In this document: in pieces, positions 1 to 10,878 of the stretch
How the letters are laid out: each line of letters starts with the position of its first letter
Numbering within the stretch: the stretch's first letter is position 1
NCBI GenBank assembly: GCA_011032825.1
Contig: JAADJZ010000001.1
Location: forward strand, 620,001-684,000
Direction of reading: 5' to 3'
DNA: 64,000 nucleotides
From: Massariosphaeria phaeospora
Taxonomy: Eukaryota; Ascomycota; Dothideomycetes; Pleosporales
The notes under the pieces: generated by a model
Databases searched by the model: none
Told to the model about the DNA's origin: nothing
Seen by the model: only the letters and a program-made list of their open reading frames with translations
Translations under genes and position numbers: made by a program

Positions 1-1063
1 GTTCAGTTCCTCGCTCGCTGGATGCCGCATGCGGGCCGGAGCGGTGCGGTGCGGTGCGTGGTGGAGACGGGGTGGGGATGGGATGGAGATGGGGGCGGTG
101 TTCATATGTCGGTTTGGGGCGCGGTGTGCTGTGCTGGGGTAGCGGATGTGGTGGGTAAGCTGATGGCGTGGCATGGAGGAAGCGAAGTGGTTGGAAGGGG
201 AAGGGGAAGGCATGTGCAAAGGACAACACTGCGGAGCGGGTTGCGGGTTGGATTAACAATGTGGTGAAGTAGGAAGGTACATAACATATGTATATACGTA
301 CGTGGGCGTTGAGTTTGAAGACGGGACGGCATGGTGGGGGAGTGGAGACGTGTATGTACTCCGTAGCGTGGGCGTTGCGGAGTAGAGTTGAGCTGTCGGC
401 GTGGGGTGCATGCCACCTAGATGCATGCAGACCAACCGATCGACCGAGGCAGTGACATCGACGTGCAGCACCATTAACAACAGCGGTGAATAGCGGTGAG
501 AGAAAGTGTGCCAACGCTCTAGAAATTATCTATTTATGTACCCATATACTCCACTGCAGCTGTGCCTACCAAAGCTAGGGGGAATAATGCGGTGCTGTAA
601 AGCGAAATCTTTTAGCGAACTAGGGGGGAAAAAGTAGTACCTAAATAAAAGTGTTCTACCAAGCAAAGAGTTTCGAGAATTGAAGTGAGCTGAGCTGGAC
701 GAAGCTGGCCCAGAGAAGTCTAGTAGTAGTGTAACAACAAAGTGGCGGTCGATCTATCGATGATGGAAAGTGTGAAAGAAGGGGATAGACAAGAAGGGGA
801 TATCGCTAGACGCTGGATAATAGAAGAAAATGCAGCGGTCAACGCGCGCAAGGGCATGCGTGCGACAAAAGGAAATGTACATGTATCTCCCAACCCAAGT
901 TTTTGACCGGACCTATAACCAAGCCAAACCAGGCCAGACCAGACCCTCCTGAACCTATCCACCGTACCCGCCCGCTCGCTAAATGCACAGTTGTGAAAGG
1001 AAAATGTGGCTTGACCTCGACATCGGTGAAGAGGACAGCATGTGCAGAATGGTCAAAGGTGAC
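1..1063. other. Intergenic region, no supported gene
   Basis: GC-rich at the left edge, becoming mixed. Open frames here are short, occur on both strands and have repetitive composition. The stretch 720-1,060 lies just downstream of the probable small minus-strand gene and is likely its 3' untranslated region. Nothing else is recognised. Confidence 0.5.
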
Positions 1064-1291
1064 TCAGTTCGACACGCTTCCAGCGGGACTCCGCGACTCG
1101 GCGGGTGTTGAGGGGAACGAGAAGTCGACGGGTGAGGGGGGTGGCGCGGGCGTTTCCCCGATTTCTTGCGTCGAGCGCGAGGGATTGTTGGAGGCTTTGA
1201 GGGCGGCGCTGACGTCGTGGCCGAGGGTCGAGTTGCCGGTGAGGATGGAGAGGCGTTGGCGGGGGGAGAGCGGGTTGGCGGAGTGAGGCAT
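1064..1291 (-). CDS. Hypothetical small protein, 75 aa (single exon or first exon)
   Basis: This frame of 75 codons starts at the ATG at 1,291. The start is chosen because the preceding minus-strand sequence is a typical fungal leader, rich in C and A (CCAACAACAACTACCTCCACA before the ATG, shown here as a 21-base region at 1,292-1,312 whose key feature is the absence of G), and is free of upstream ATGs nearby. The product is hydrophilic, begins MPHSANPLSPRQR, has a short possible helix (residues 14-33) and then a Pro/Ser-rich tail. I see no signal peptide, membrane segment or known domain and do not recognise the family. It could be a whole small protein or the first exon of a longer one; no strong donor is obvious before the stop. 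The leader appears to extend upstream to about 2.1 kb with an intron. Confidence 0.4.
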   Translation of the reverse strand: MPHSANPLSPRQRLSILTGNSTLGHDVSAALKASNNPSRSTQEIGETPAPPPSPVDFSFPSTPAESRSPAGSVSN

Positions 1292-1354
1292 TGTGGAGGT
1301 AGTTGTTGTTGGTAGTGTTTGGGATGGTATTGCGATCGAGTTGTGGCGAAAGTG

Positions 1355-2113
1355 AGCTTTCTATGTCGTGGAGGTCGAGACGGAGATTGTGAAGCGTAAA
1401 CGCCGCAGCAATATAAATTTCTCAGGAGCAGAGAAGAATGACTTCTGGGGCGGACTCCGGGGCGAGGGACACAGTAAGGCTAATATACGTGTGTTTGGCG
1501 TCCGGTAGCACAAACACGATATGTGAGCTGAGTCGGACTATGCGATGAGTGGGTGAGACGGAATGCGAGGGCTCGACGACTCGGGACGCAGCTTATGAGC
1601 TGTTCTCGGGGCGACCACGAAACGGCTACTCTTCGCTGGCAGATTTGGAATTGGGCTGGGCTTGGTCGGAGACGGGCGCAAAGGTAGCGGGAAAGGCCTG
1701 GCGGTGGTGAGTCAGGTTTAATATCAAGGGCAGGGCGCGATGGACGGGTAGGGCTGCTGGGGATGCGTTGGCACTCGGGGGCATGATGAGAAGCCCGGAT
1801 TGGAGACGGCTGCATTGGAGGCGGACTTACCTTTTGGGCTGGGCGAGATACGGGGCTGGATCTGGGGCGCGGAGGCGTAGCGGTGCGGGTGTGGTTGGAC
1901 GGTACCTGTGAGGTGCTGGTACCAATTATCCGGCGAGTTGAGGCGCGGGCGTCTCTGAGCTGGGGAAGAGTGCGGAGAGAGGGCGAGGCACGGCGGGCGA
2001 GTGGGCTTTGTGGGCGGCGGCACTGGAGCTAGTACAAGTGGGAAGGAGGAACGGCAGTAAGGTTTGGCGTGGTGTGTTTGGAGTGGTTTGAGCTGGCGAG
2101 TGGTGTTGACCAT
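1355..2113 (-). promoter_or_regulatory. Probable 5' leader with an intron for the small minus-strand gene
   Basis: On the minus strand the stretch from about 2,113 to 1,830 is C-rich and G-poor like a fungal 5' UTR. It runs into a perfect donor (AAAAGGTAAGTCC, near 1,829). A possible acceptor (CGACATAG) lies near 1,362, just before the CA-rich leader of the 75-codon gene. This suggests a leader intron of about 470 nt. Transcript data would decide; the exon ends are inferred. Confidence 0.35.
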
Positions 2114-5100
2114 CCGGGGCCCCGAGGGGAAGAGCGCTCCTTATACGCGGCGGCCGCCATTCACCGCCCTCGGGCCTGACTCGCCCTCGGATAGCAGTGC
2201 TCTCGCCAAAAACAAAGTGCATGATCCCAATCCAATCCAGCGGCCACGGGGCAGCGGCGGGCAAACGCGCTCCTTGCGTTCCAAGGTTGCTGCTCTCTGC
2301 TGCGTTGCACATTGAAGCGGAGCGAGGCCGCTAGCCCCCTTCGGGCCGATGCAGTGAGCACCCCACGCCCACACACCCACGCCCGCTCGGGCATTTCCCT
2401 CCACTGCGGTCTCCACCCTCTCCACCGCCAGGACGAGTGCATATGCACGCCGTTTGAGTTTTGAGACATGTCCAGACTCCATATTCCAGATGCGCCCGGG
2501 GTTGCGACAAACAAGCACGCCGGCTCCTGCCCTCCTGCCCTCCTGCCGCCGCCGGATGGACTCCCGCCGTGTGTGCTCCCACGCCTCCGCCAGCGACGCC
2601 ATATCAAGCACCGGAAGAAGAAAGCAAGCAAGCAAACCAACTGCCCTCTCCTCCCCTACCCTCCCGTCCGCTCCGCTAGACCTTGCCGCCGCTTTCTGAC
2701 GTGGGCAGCCGGGACGCCAGAGAGGCCAGCAGCTGCCAGCAAGACACCGTGTCGTCTTGTCGCCTTGTCGTCTTACACGCAAGGAGGCCTGGCTTGCGCG
2801 CGAGAGAGTGACGAAACGGGCCTCACTGACCGCCTTATGCACGCCGATGCGCTTCCCCACGCGAGGGCTGCTGAGTCGTCCCAGACGCGTGGTTGCGCCC
2901 GGGGAAGTGTGGAAGCTCATCCACTTCCCCACCCCCTTGCCGCACCCGCAAGCCTCGTCTGTCACTCACTTCTGGAACAAGCCTGGACGCTCTCTCAAAC
3001 CGATGACGCCCTCTCGGCTGGTCGAGCATAAGCCGGCAAGAAGCTCGCAAATTGTCTCCTATAAGCAGGCTTATGGCCCGTCACTCTCGCATTCACCCAA
3101 ACCGCTCTGCCAGGTTGCGGGATATGCAAGCAGGCCCAGGCCGAGTTGTGCTCCTTTTCCAGAAGACTCGGCCGCGTCCGTGATCGTCATTCCAGAAGGC
3201 GGCCGAAGGACGCTCGAGCCGGCCGAATCCTTGACGGCAAAGGGTCCCACGAATCGTCCTTGGTCTGTTCACGCTCCCCCGACTTCCCCGTGCTTGATCG
3301 CATCCGGGGGAGCCGGCAGATATCCGGCAGAAAATGACTATAGTCAAACCTTCGCACCCCTTCCGCAATGACATGGAGCTGCCGGCTTGACTTTGTCTGG
3401 CGAAATTGAAGCAGAAAGCAGGCAAAGCTAACGGCGGGTCGGCAGCCTCGCGCAACCGCAAGTTTGACCAGACGAAAACGTCGACGCCCGTCCATCCACA
3501 ACGTCCGCAGCCTCCCAGAGCCTCTTGGACCGCAATCCTGGACCCGGGGATCGATGCTACGTCGCATGGCAACAGCGTCTATGGCCCGCCATTGTGTAGC
3601 CGCTTTGCCGCGATATGGCCCGATTTCCTCGTCGTGCAAGGCCTGCCAAGATCCCTGTCTTATTGTCATCTTCTCGCACTGTCGATTGGGAAGCCCTGGT
3701 CGACGGGTCGCGATTATCCACACCCGCCTCATGGTATGACAAGGCGTCTCTGGCGTCTCGACCGTTGCGACCTTTGGGGCTCCCGCATTCCGACACGGCC
3801 TGGTCTGGGGAAAGCCGCCCCTCCCTGGCATCTCGCATTGAAACATTCCCCGCGATGTGCGGTTTCGTGCAACGTGGCATTCCGACGGGTACTGTCGAGA
3901 TCGATCGGTGGGTGCGAGAATGTTGTGCCAGCTGTGCTGTTGCTGCACGTCGGGTACCCGCGCGTCAAGAAAGGGAGGTGTGGAGGTGACAGGTCGGAGA
4001 GACGAGCACTGCGTCTGCCGGTAGCAGATCCCATTGGTGAGGTCGGCTTTTTCTCTATGCGTCTTGACGTCTGCTTTTCCGATCGAATGCAGTTTTCCTG
4101 TTTCCATCTCACCGATTGTTGCGTCTGCTCACCGCAATTTGCGTGCAAGGAAAAACATCCGCGGAGGGAAAGAATGCTGACAGGTGGATTGCTGATGTGG
4201 GATGGAGAGGCGCAATGGTCCATTCGTCCTTTTGCACCAAGTGAGCATTTGATGAGACTTGTTTTTCATCAAGTCTCAACATCTTTCACACTAATAGTCC
4301 TTCCAGAGACTCGAAAGTCGATACTAAGACGATGGCTTCCATCCAGCTAATCTCTCATGGCCCTTCGATGCCGGTCTTTGACACGGATAATTTACATCAA
4401 AGTATGACTAGGTCTCTAAAACTTTACGATATCGCATGAACCTAGTTGGGAAGCCTGGCATAATTTTCTCACAAGACATTGCGATATTCATTGACAACAG
4501 CCTTCATGTATAACCACTAGAGTAAGCAATGCATTTGCATTGGTACCTGCTTTTCCAGAGGCCTAATCCTCAGATGCTGCAAGATACATTGTCAGTTTCT
4601 ATTACTCTTCTGACGTCATTTTCACTGACTATTATTGTCTGGTGAAAGCGCCAAAAACATAAACTAAAGTACAGAGCTCCTTATACTTCTTTACACATAT
4701 ATCGTAGATTGGTTTTACTTTCTTTGAGTCTTGATATGTTAAGGCTTCCCCGTGTTTTCAAATATTGCTCAAAGCTAGTCGCTGGTCCTTATTCTTATTA
4801 GAGCACTTAGACTCTTTGATAGGTAATACATTTATATGCTAGGCTACATCCTTTCTTTCTTTCCTTCCAAGTCGTGGAGCGTATCTTCTAGCTTTAGATT
4901 TGAACTTTACCTGCGTGGGAATATATCGGTAGAATATTGTCAATCTGAGTGGTTGCTAAGGGGGACTGTTTCACTTGACCGCTGGGTATCTCTTTCACTT
5001 GGAGATTACCTCTGGAATAAGGACCTCGTAGTAAGTTCAAACACGGTTTACAGGGATCGGGACTGAGTGCTAACATTGCTAGGCAATACAATGGTGAGTG

Positions 5101-5408
5101 TACATGAGAGGCTACCTCTTAGCTTCGGATTGCAATGGTAAGATACTTGGACACTCTCACATTACCGCTTGCTTATTTTATTTATTTGGAAAGTTTCCAA
5201 GAAACAGTGGTACTGCTGACTCATTGCTGTGACGCCTCCACCCAACGGGGCTACCTTTTTCCGCTCTTGCAGGGTTTGTTTTATACAGCCCCACCGGAAT
5301 CTCGCACTTAGGACATACCACGATCATCTACGACCGTCCTACAACAGCGGTCTATTAGTGGGTATATGCTGCATAGCTTGCAGTAGGCAGTGCTAAACGC
5401 TAGGCGAC
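2114..5408. other. Intergenic region, no supported gene
   Basis: 2.1-4.3 kb is GC-rich and carries long open frames on both strands that overlap one another (for example 3,187-4,107 minus and 3,406-4,350 plus). They lack recognisable domains and look like chance frames in stop-poor DNA. From 4,350 to 5,400 the sequence is more AT-rich and gene-free up to the start of the next gene. Confidence 0.5.
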
Positions 5409-7937
5409 ATGGACGAAGCTGAAGCTGCTCGTGCAGCTCTACGAGACGTCGCTGTACGGAACTTCGGCGATGACGAGTACGCGATCGAGAATTATTTGTC
5501 AGCGACTACGAAGGCCTTTCAACACTATGAGCAGCAACAAACCGCTCTGGACAAGGTGTTTCAGAACATAGCCAACATTGCCCCGGATTGCGAGATCGCT
5601 CCAATTGAAGAATGTCGAGCTCAGGCGCGAGAGGACACTAGAGAGATTGAGAAGTGGTGGACTGTCCTGGGATCGCTCTTGATTACATATGAAGATCATA
5701 TACGCAAACGATGGTTGAGGAAGAGCATAGCGCAAAGGAAGCAGATTCTTCTGAAAGTCTGGCCGGATATCAACCGCATCCACCGGCCAGACCTCCCCAT
5801 ATACGAAACGACCCACCTGAAACCTGATCCTGATCTGGTTGCAACTCACGGTTGGCCATACATTGATCTGGAAGATCTTTCTAGACCAAAGGCTCTGTTA
5901 ATGTTTCTGAATTCTCGGGGTCGGCACCTTTCGGATAAATTTGCGCATTCTGACCTGGAATTGGCACCCTTGTTCAAACAACGAAAGGAATTTGTCGCCC
6001 TTCGAAGGGATCAGTACTCTATGGCATTCATAGGAAGGGGCAGTGGCGATGGTAATGGGAAATTCGTCTACTGGAATGATCGGTTGGGTCTCACTAGGTC
6101 TATCAATAACGGACTGACTGTGTCAGTTGACCATGGCCTGCAGATTCTACAGATTCAGTCACATATTTTAAAGTTTCTAGCGGGCTGTGGTCTCCGAATT
6201 GTGCGTGATCTGATTGGAAAGATGGCTTTGCCAAAGGAGCTTCTCCAAAGACCGAAACCCTTTCCGCTGTCGCACGACGAAATTTCCGTCTCGACACTCT
6301 CCAACATCAACAGGGACGCGCCTTACCGTCCTCCAGCGGACCTCGATTCAGTACGACTTCAATCGCTCGTATCTGCTCAGAGAGCACAGGCCATCGATTA
6401 CGTATGGGCTCTCAGAGAAGATCCGGGTTTCTTCGCGGATACCGTTCAAGACTACAGAGACCATAGGCCTGAGCTTATTCTCGACCATTTAGGAAGAGAG
6501 CACAGAAACGCAACGGACTTCCCGCTATACAATGAAGCATTGAGACATATGACAACAGACGCATATGCTCTTGTCTTCTTATGGAATAAAATTCAGAGTC
6601 GAATTATTCGGCTTCACAATCTATCAATCGAACACTCGAACGAGATTCATCCGAATAAAAACCTGCCCCAGGACCTTTTTGAATTACTTGTTAATACGCG
6701 ATTCCTCCTCGAGGCCTTGAGTCTGGATCTGATTGACACGATTAAATGTTTGTTTTCGGCGTCGCCTCCGGTCCGATCATTCCATACACGAACTAACTTC
6801 GATGGTCCAAACCCAGACAAGGTCACAATCACAAGACAATTTAAATTCGAAAAAGACGACAAAAGCAGGGATCGGGCTTTGAAACTTCTGTGGATGCTCG
6901 GAAATAAAGGTGTACGAGATCACTTCACGACGCATATCCTTCTGGATGAGCTTGAAGGCTACTTGGAGAATCATCCCCGCGGCAAATCCTTTATCTCCCC
7001 ATTGATAGCAACCTAAATCTCAAGACTTTCCGTGGTAACTGAATGCCTCCACCAACTACATCTCTATATGCCATGGGCCCACAAGGTCGGGGTGGAAGTT
7101 AGAGAGCGTTGGAAGGAACTGATCATCCCCCAGGAGAAAATGCTGCGTACCTTCAACAGAATTAGGACGGCCCGATTTACAGAACGTTCTATATGCACCC
7201 TAGGAAATCCGCAAGATGGCAAGTTCAGATACCCAGCTGAAAAAAGAAGGACACGCGACAGTACCAACACCATGCGAGCGGCTGAGGCCCACTTGGACGC
7301 ATTCTGGGATGCTGCAGATACTCATTGGCTTCGCAACGTCGGAACTACTCCGCACACCCTCGTCAAACATATCTTAGGTGAACGCACCATACAGAGAACG
7401 CCTCCATGGGAGGAGAACCCCAAGCCCCAACAGCCCACCGCTCACGCGCAAGACGCCTACGTCTATCGTCCATTCTCCGCCACCCACTACGACCAGAGCA
7501 AAGACATCACCGGCGCATTCGACAAACTCTCCGTGTCCACCAAAGACAAAGTCAAGATCCGCGGTCTTCCCACTACACCGGACGCTCTTGAGCCCATCCC
7601 CACCCCCGAAGCCGCACCCGAGCAAGGTCCCATCATCGTCGACAAGCGCGCCCAACGCGTCTTCAAAGCCCTCTTCCACTCCCCAAACTCGCCCGACCAA
7701 CCCGGAGAGATCGCCTGGCCCGATTTCCTGCACGCCATGGTATCCACTGGGTTCTCCGCCGAGAAACTTCAGGGTTCCGCTTGGCAGTTCACACCGAGGA
7801 GTCTAGACGTCGAACGTTCGATCCAGTTCCACGAGCCCCATCCAGGCAATAAGTTGCCCTTTACGTGGGCGCGCAGGTATGGGAGGAGGTTGACGAGGGC
7901 GTATGGTTGGGAGGGGGGGCTGTTTGTGAGCCAATAA
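5409..7937 (+). pseudogene. Ipa-like fungal protein, interrupted by one in-frame stop
   Basis: Codons 1-535 (5,409-7,013) and the following frame to 7,937 are in the same phase and separated only by a TAA at 7,014-7,016. Read across it, the product would be 842 residues and shows no loss of coherence on either side of the stop, so a single nonsense change (for example CAA to TAA) is the simplest explanation. The protein is soluble, rich in charged helices and has no signal peptide. Its C-terminal 90 residues contain a WPDFLHAM...GF...GS..QF.P....I.FHEPHP...L....ARR.GRRL.RAYGW pattern, which I associate with large fungal proteins often labelled 'Ipa protein'; their function is unknown. An intron covering the stop is possible but no convincing donor and acceptor pair flanks it. 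The downstream part could also start at an alternative codon, which is less likely. The gene borders the repeat block. Confidence 0.6.
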
Positions 7938-8840
7938 GGGGGAGATATACGAGCTGGATAGAGAAGACAGAAGGGTGGGATGGGCAATGGGGCAGAAATT
8001 TGGAAATGTTGAAGCGTGTGGGTAGTCGGGTAGGCAAAGCTGGCGTGTGAATAGCCGAGTGCGATGGTGTCCAGATACGATGGTGCCCAGATCCCAGGAA
8101 CGCATACCATGAAGTACGTCGTGCAATAGAACGGGCCAGAAGCCGCATTCTACGACTGCAGTTTACTAGTCGTCATGGCAATAGCCCACAATCAATGCTA
8201 ATTAGCTCCGGCCTCTCAGATCAGAGACCTCGACATTGGTGGTAGTAGTTATCGTTATCATGGAAGGCATCAGGGGCTGGCTCTGATGGATCCCTTCTTT
8301 ACGCCACTTTGTTCCTTCAAAAATGCCAGGCGATCCCCACCTAGCACTGCTTCAATCAAGCAGCTATTTAACGCACTTAAACAAGCAGGTCTATACCTAT
8401 ACAGGGTATGAGGTAACCTATAATCACATCGGATTCTCCGTACGTTCGGACCTGAGGGAGGTGTTCAAGTCCAGGGTATCTTGTACGGTCATGTGGATTG
8501 CAGCGTTCTGCATGGATGGAGATGCCATCCAGCCCTTTCCGCCCGTCTCCGTCCATTAACTCTGGGGTTTTCTCCGTGGGCGGCGAGGTAGTCAGCTTCT
8601 TTATGCGTTTAAACCTAATGGAGGTGTGTAAGTCTAGGGATCTTATACAGTTATGTGGATTGCAGCGTTCTACATAGATGGGAATTCGATCCAACCTATT
8701 CCGCCCGTCTCCGCCCGTTAACTCTAGGTTTCCTCTGTGGGGGCTAAGCTCTTATGTTGTCCTATGTTAACCTCAATAGGCTGCGTCTTAGCCTTGATAG
8801 CGGGATATCCAGCGTAGTGCCCATAGAAACATTCCAGAGA
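7938..8840. other. Intergenic region at the edge of the repeat block
   Basis: No coding region is supported. It contains the imperfect tandem repeat described separately (8,451-8,741). GC content falls towards the right, where the first duplicated segment begins. Confidence 0.5.
8451..8741. repeat. Imperfect tandem duplication, two units of about 130 bp, 163 bp apart
   Basis: Unit 1 (8,451-8,581) and unit 2 (8,614-8,741) share the blocks GGAGGTGT..AAGTC.AGGG, TGTGGATTGCAGCGTTCT, CCGCCCGTCTCC and TTAACTCT.GG. Differences are mostly C/T and G/A transitions, with unit 2 the more AT-rich. No protein is encoded. It may be a remnant of a small repeat family. Confidence 0.75.
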
Positions 8841-10482
8841 CTGCCTATGGGCGAATGGAGAATTCTTTCTCAATCCATGTAGATCGCTAGTGGATTGTCC
8901 ACCAACCAATCAGCCTGGGCCCACTACTCTATGAATTCAAGCATGCATGACGGATATCTCAGTCAAGGACAATACGGATCACATTTTGGCTTAATGCTCT
9001 CTCCCCACCTGCTTACAGAAGTGCTATACAAACGTAATCTTTGAAGATATACTGCGCCTTTCAGAGAGAAAGAAATCTTGCTAGAATTCATCCATAAGCT
9101 CGCAATCTCGCATCAGCGCCTTCGATGCAGCCCACGCTGGAGGGTCAAACCAAAGTCCCCCTAGGAACGCAGAGTGCGGCACCGCTGTGGTAAAATACTT
9201 TGCTATACGTATTCTGTTAGCAAACGCAGCACAGAGCGGGTGGCTCACGTACCCATAACGCAATACGCAAACGAGTAGAAACTGGTCAGTGCTTGGTCAT
9301 GTTTCAAACCTTCACTCTCAATCCAACCTGTAGTTGCATCCATCATTGACGTTGCTATTGACGAGCAGATTGCGTCAGTCAACAGCTCAGATTATTTGTA
9401 TGCAAGTGAAAACTTACTATGCTGAGGAAAGGCGTACTGATACAAAGATCGGAATACGTTGAGTAGAAAATGATCGGCGTTCATATACTCTTCGAGACGC
9501 TGCTCATTGTGTATCGGCTGGGTGTCTGTATACCCCCTACTAATTTCCAGTATCATTGGTGGGCACAGGATTATTGCCAGCAGCTTATCAGAATACATAT
9601 ATTCTGTCATGGCACCCGCAGCACATGCGATGTGGGTCGCGGGGCGGGTATCCTTGTCCAGATAACTGGGACCATCGTACTCAGCCGCCCCTGTCCCGTG
9701 CGGCAATTTTGCGACAATCCATTTGGATCCTGCAGAGTCACTAGCAGGTTTGAATGCAGAGCCTTTGCAATAGAAGTAAAGACTGTCGGATGGTTGGTTT
9801 CGGTGTCTCCAGTCCCATCGGCTCAACAAATGGAGGGCTTGTTCTGTCAATAGTTAGAGCGAGTTTAGGAATTAGCAAACGGGGATGCTGCCAACCTGAT
9901 AACTTCGCAAACGAATTTTCTGTAGGTTTCTTGTAGAGTATTTCGTTGGTGTTGTCGAGTTCTTCTATAGGATTTTGGATCCCGTCGTGTACAAAGCTTA
10001 ATGCTTGAGAAATCCTCCCCATCGTGTTTTGGACAAGACTTTCTGTGCCTTTCGGATAACTACTACAAGTGCTTTTATCGATCGAGTATGCTTGAGCCCA
10101 TGAAAAGAATAGGCAGATGACTAGAAGAGAGCGTAGGATGCTTGTTAGCAAAAGCATCGTGATAGGGGGCTGCGCGAACGCAAACGTGTGAAAGAGTAGT
10201 AAATGTAAAGTAAATGAAAAGAGTGTGCATACGAAGTGCTTATGAGCAGGAACAAACTGTCTATCTAAACAAACTGCAACTAGTATACCCTCAGAGGTGA
10301 CATCTTCACAACAACAGGTTACCAACAAGTTACTGCAGTTGCGTGTTGGACTTAGACGGCTGGGGGTAATTGTGCTAGAGAGTAACTTAGAGAATTGTTA
10401 ACGAGCACCCTAGTAAAGGCCATTGAACGAATTAGCGATGCTGCTACTTACGCTACTTACTCTACTTAGCATAACTAAAGGA
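8840..10482. repeat. Duplicated segment, copy 1 (carries secreted-protein gene A)
   Basis: The same segment recurs at 42,403-44,024 and 50,104-51,660. Shared landmarks are the 3' flank (ACGGATATCTCAGTCAAGG at about 8,948), the four-exon gene, and about 330 bp upstream of the gene with the block TGACATCTTC.CAACAACAGG. A mutated version of the far 3' flank (8,845-8,945) is found at 21,570-21,626 and 23,762-23,808 and belongs to copy 2. The upstream end of this copy meets a foldback MITE at 10,483. Confidence 0.85.
9081..10157 (-). CDS. Secreted protein of a three-member family, gene A (303 aa, four exons)
   Basis: Exons on the minus strand are 10,157-9,896, 9,843-9,418, 9,354-9,253 and 9,202-9,081; they join in frame to 303 codons plus stop. 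The introns are 52, 63 and 50 nt, end in CAG, TAG and TAG, and have CTAAC/CTGAC branch sites. The ATG at 10,157 gives a classic signal peptide (MLLLTSILRSLLVICLFFSW, cleavage after AQA). The mature protein begins YSIDKSTC and has Cys at shared positions (STC, FYCK, IACA, ILCP, RDC), with blocks FYSFAY and PQH. The overall order (SID..TC start, YCK, ILCP, a long helix, then FYSFAY...YFTT) resembles deuterolysin-like M35 metalloproteases, but the helix that would hold HExxH reads FLLNVFRSLYQY, so an enzyme is not supported. Secretion is inferred. Host-directed effector activity is a guess from context: rapid divergence and location in repeat-rich DNA. Confidence 0.85.
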
Positions 10483-10684
10483 GTACGCTGGCGAATGGGT
10501 AGGGGGTACCCATCGATGGGTATAGGTTGGGTTATGGGTCGCACAGACCTTGGGTTAAAGTTGGGTTATGGTTACTCTAGCGTAGGTAGGGGTTAAGTTA
10601 GAGTCATCAAAGCGTTGGGTTATAGTTTGGTTAGGGTAATCGAAGCTTTAGGTTAGAGTTGGGTTAAAGGTTACATCTAGGTTA
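10483..10684 (+). repeat. Telomere-like foldback MITE, copy 1 (truncated by insertion)
   Basis: It starts with GTACGCTGGCGAATGGGTAG and continues through GGGTACCCATCGATGGG and many GGGTTA/GGTTAGGG-like words. The first half is nearly identical to the full copy at 38,616-39,009. The right half is missing because a Fot1-like terminal repeat begins at 10,685 after a TA. Confidence 0.75.
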
Positions 10685-10878
10685 ACGTAAACCACCAGTA
10701 ACCCGGCCAAACCAGTAACCCGGCCAAAAAATGCCAAGACTACGAACACTAACCTGCTCTTACTATGCTTACACCTACGAACGCGCAATTACGTAAACAC
10801 AAAGGCAGACTCCTCCTTGCCCTTAAAGCTTTTAGAGCCGGCAAATTCCAAAGCTTCCGCGCAGCTGCACTGTGCACA
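10685..10878 (+). mobile_element. Fot1/pogo-like transposon fragment: terminal repeat plus transposase N-terminus
   Basis: After the target TA (10,683-10,684) the end reads ACGTAAACCA, then a 17-nt motif CCAGTAACCCGGCCAAA twice in tandem (10,695-10,711 and 10,712-10,728). An ATG at about 10,765 opens a frame beginning MLTPTNAQLRKHKGRLLLAL and continuing KAFRAG.F.SFRAAA, the N-terminal helix-turn-helix region of Fot1/pogo transposases. It breaks off at about 10,878, where the repeat of unknown type begins. Confidence 0.7.

Noticed and set aside
2141..4350. Long open frames on both strands (274, 306 and 314 codons)
   Set aside because: They overlap on opposite strands, have no recognisable domain, show no leader or splice context and sit in stop-poor GC-rich DNA; treated as chance frames.
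7014..7016. Programmed readthrough or recoding of the TAA in the Ipa-like gene
   Set aside because: TAA is the least readthrough-prone stop and no recoding context is visible; a nonsense mutation is simpler.
10158..10328. Upstream in-frame extension of secreted gene A (and the like in gene B, 43,814-44,095)
   Set aside because: The extension lies in the highly conserved upstream DNA, would bury the signal peptide inside the protein, and gene C opens at the equivalent ATG without it.
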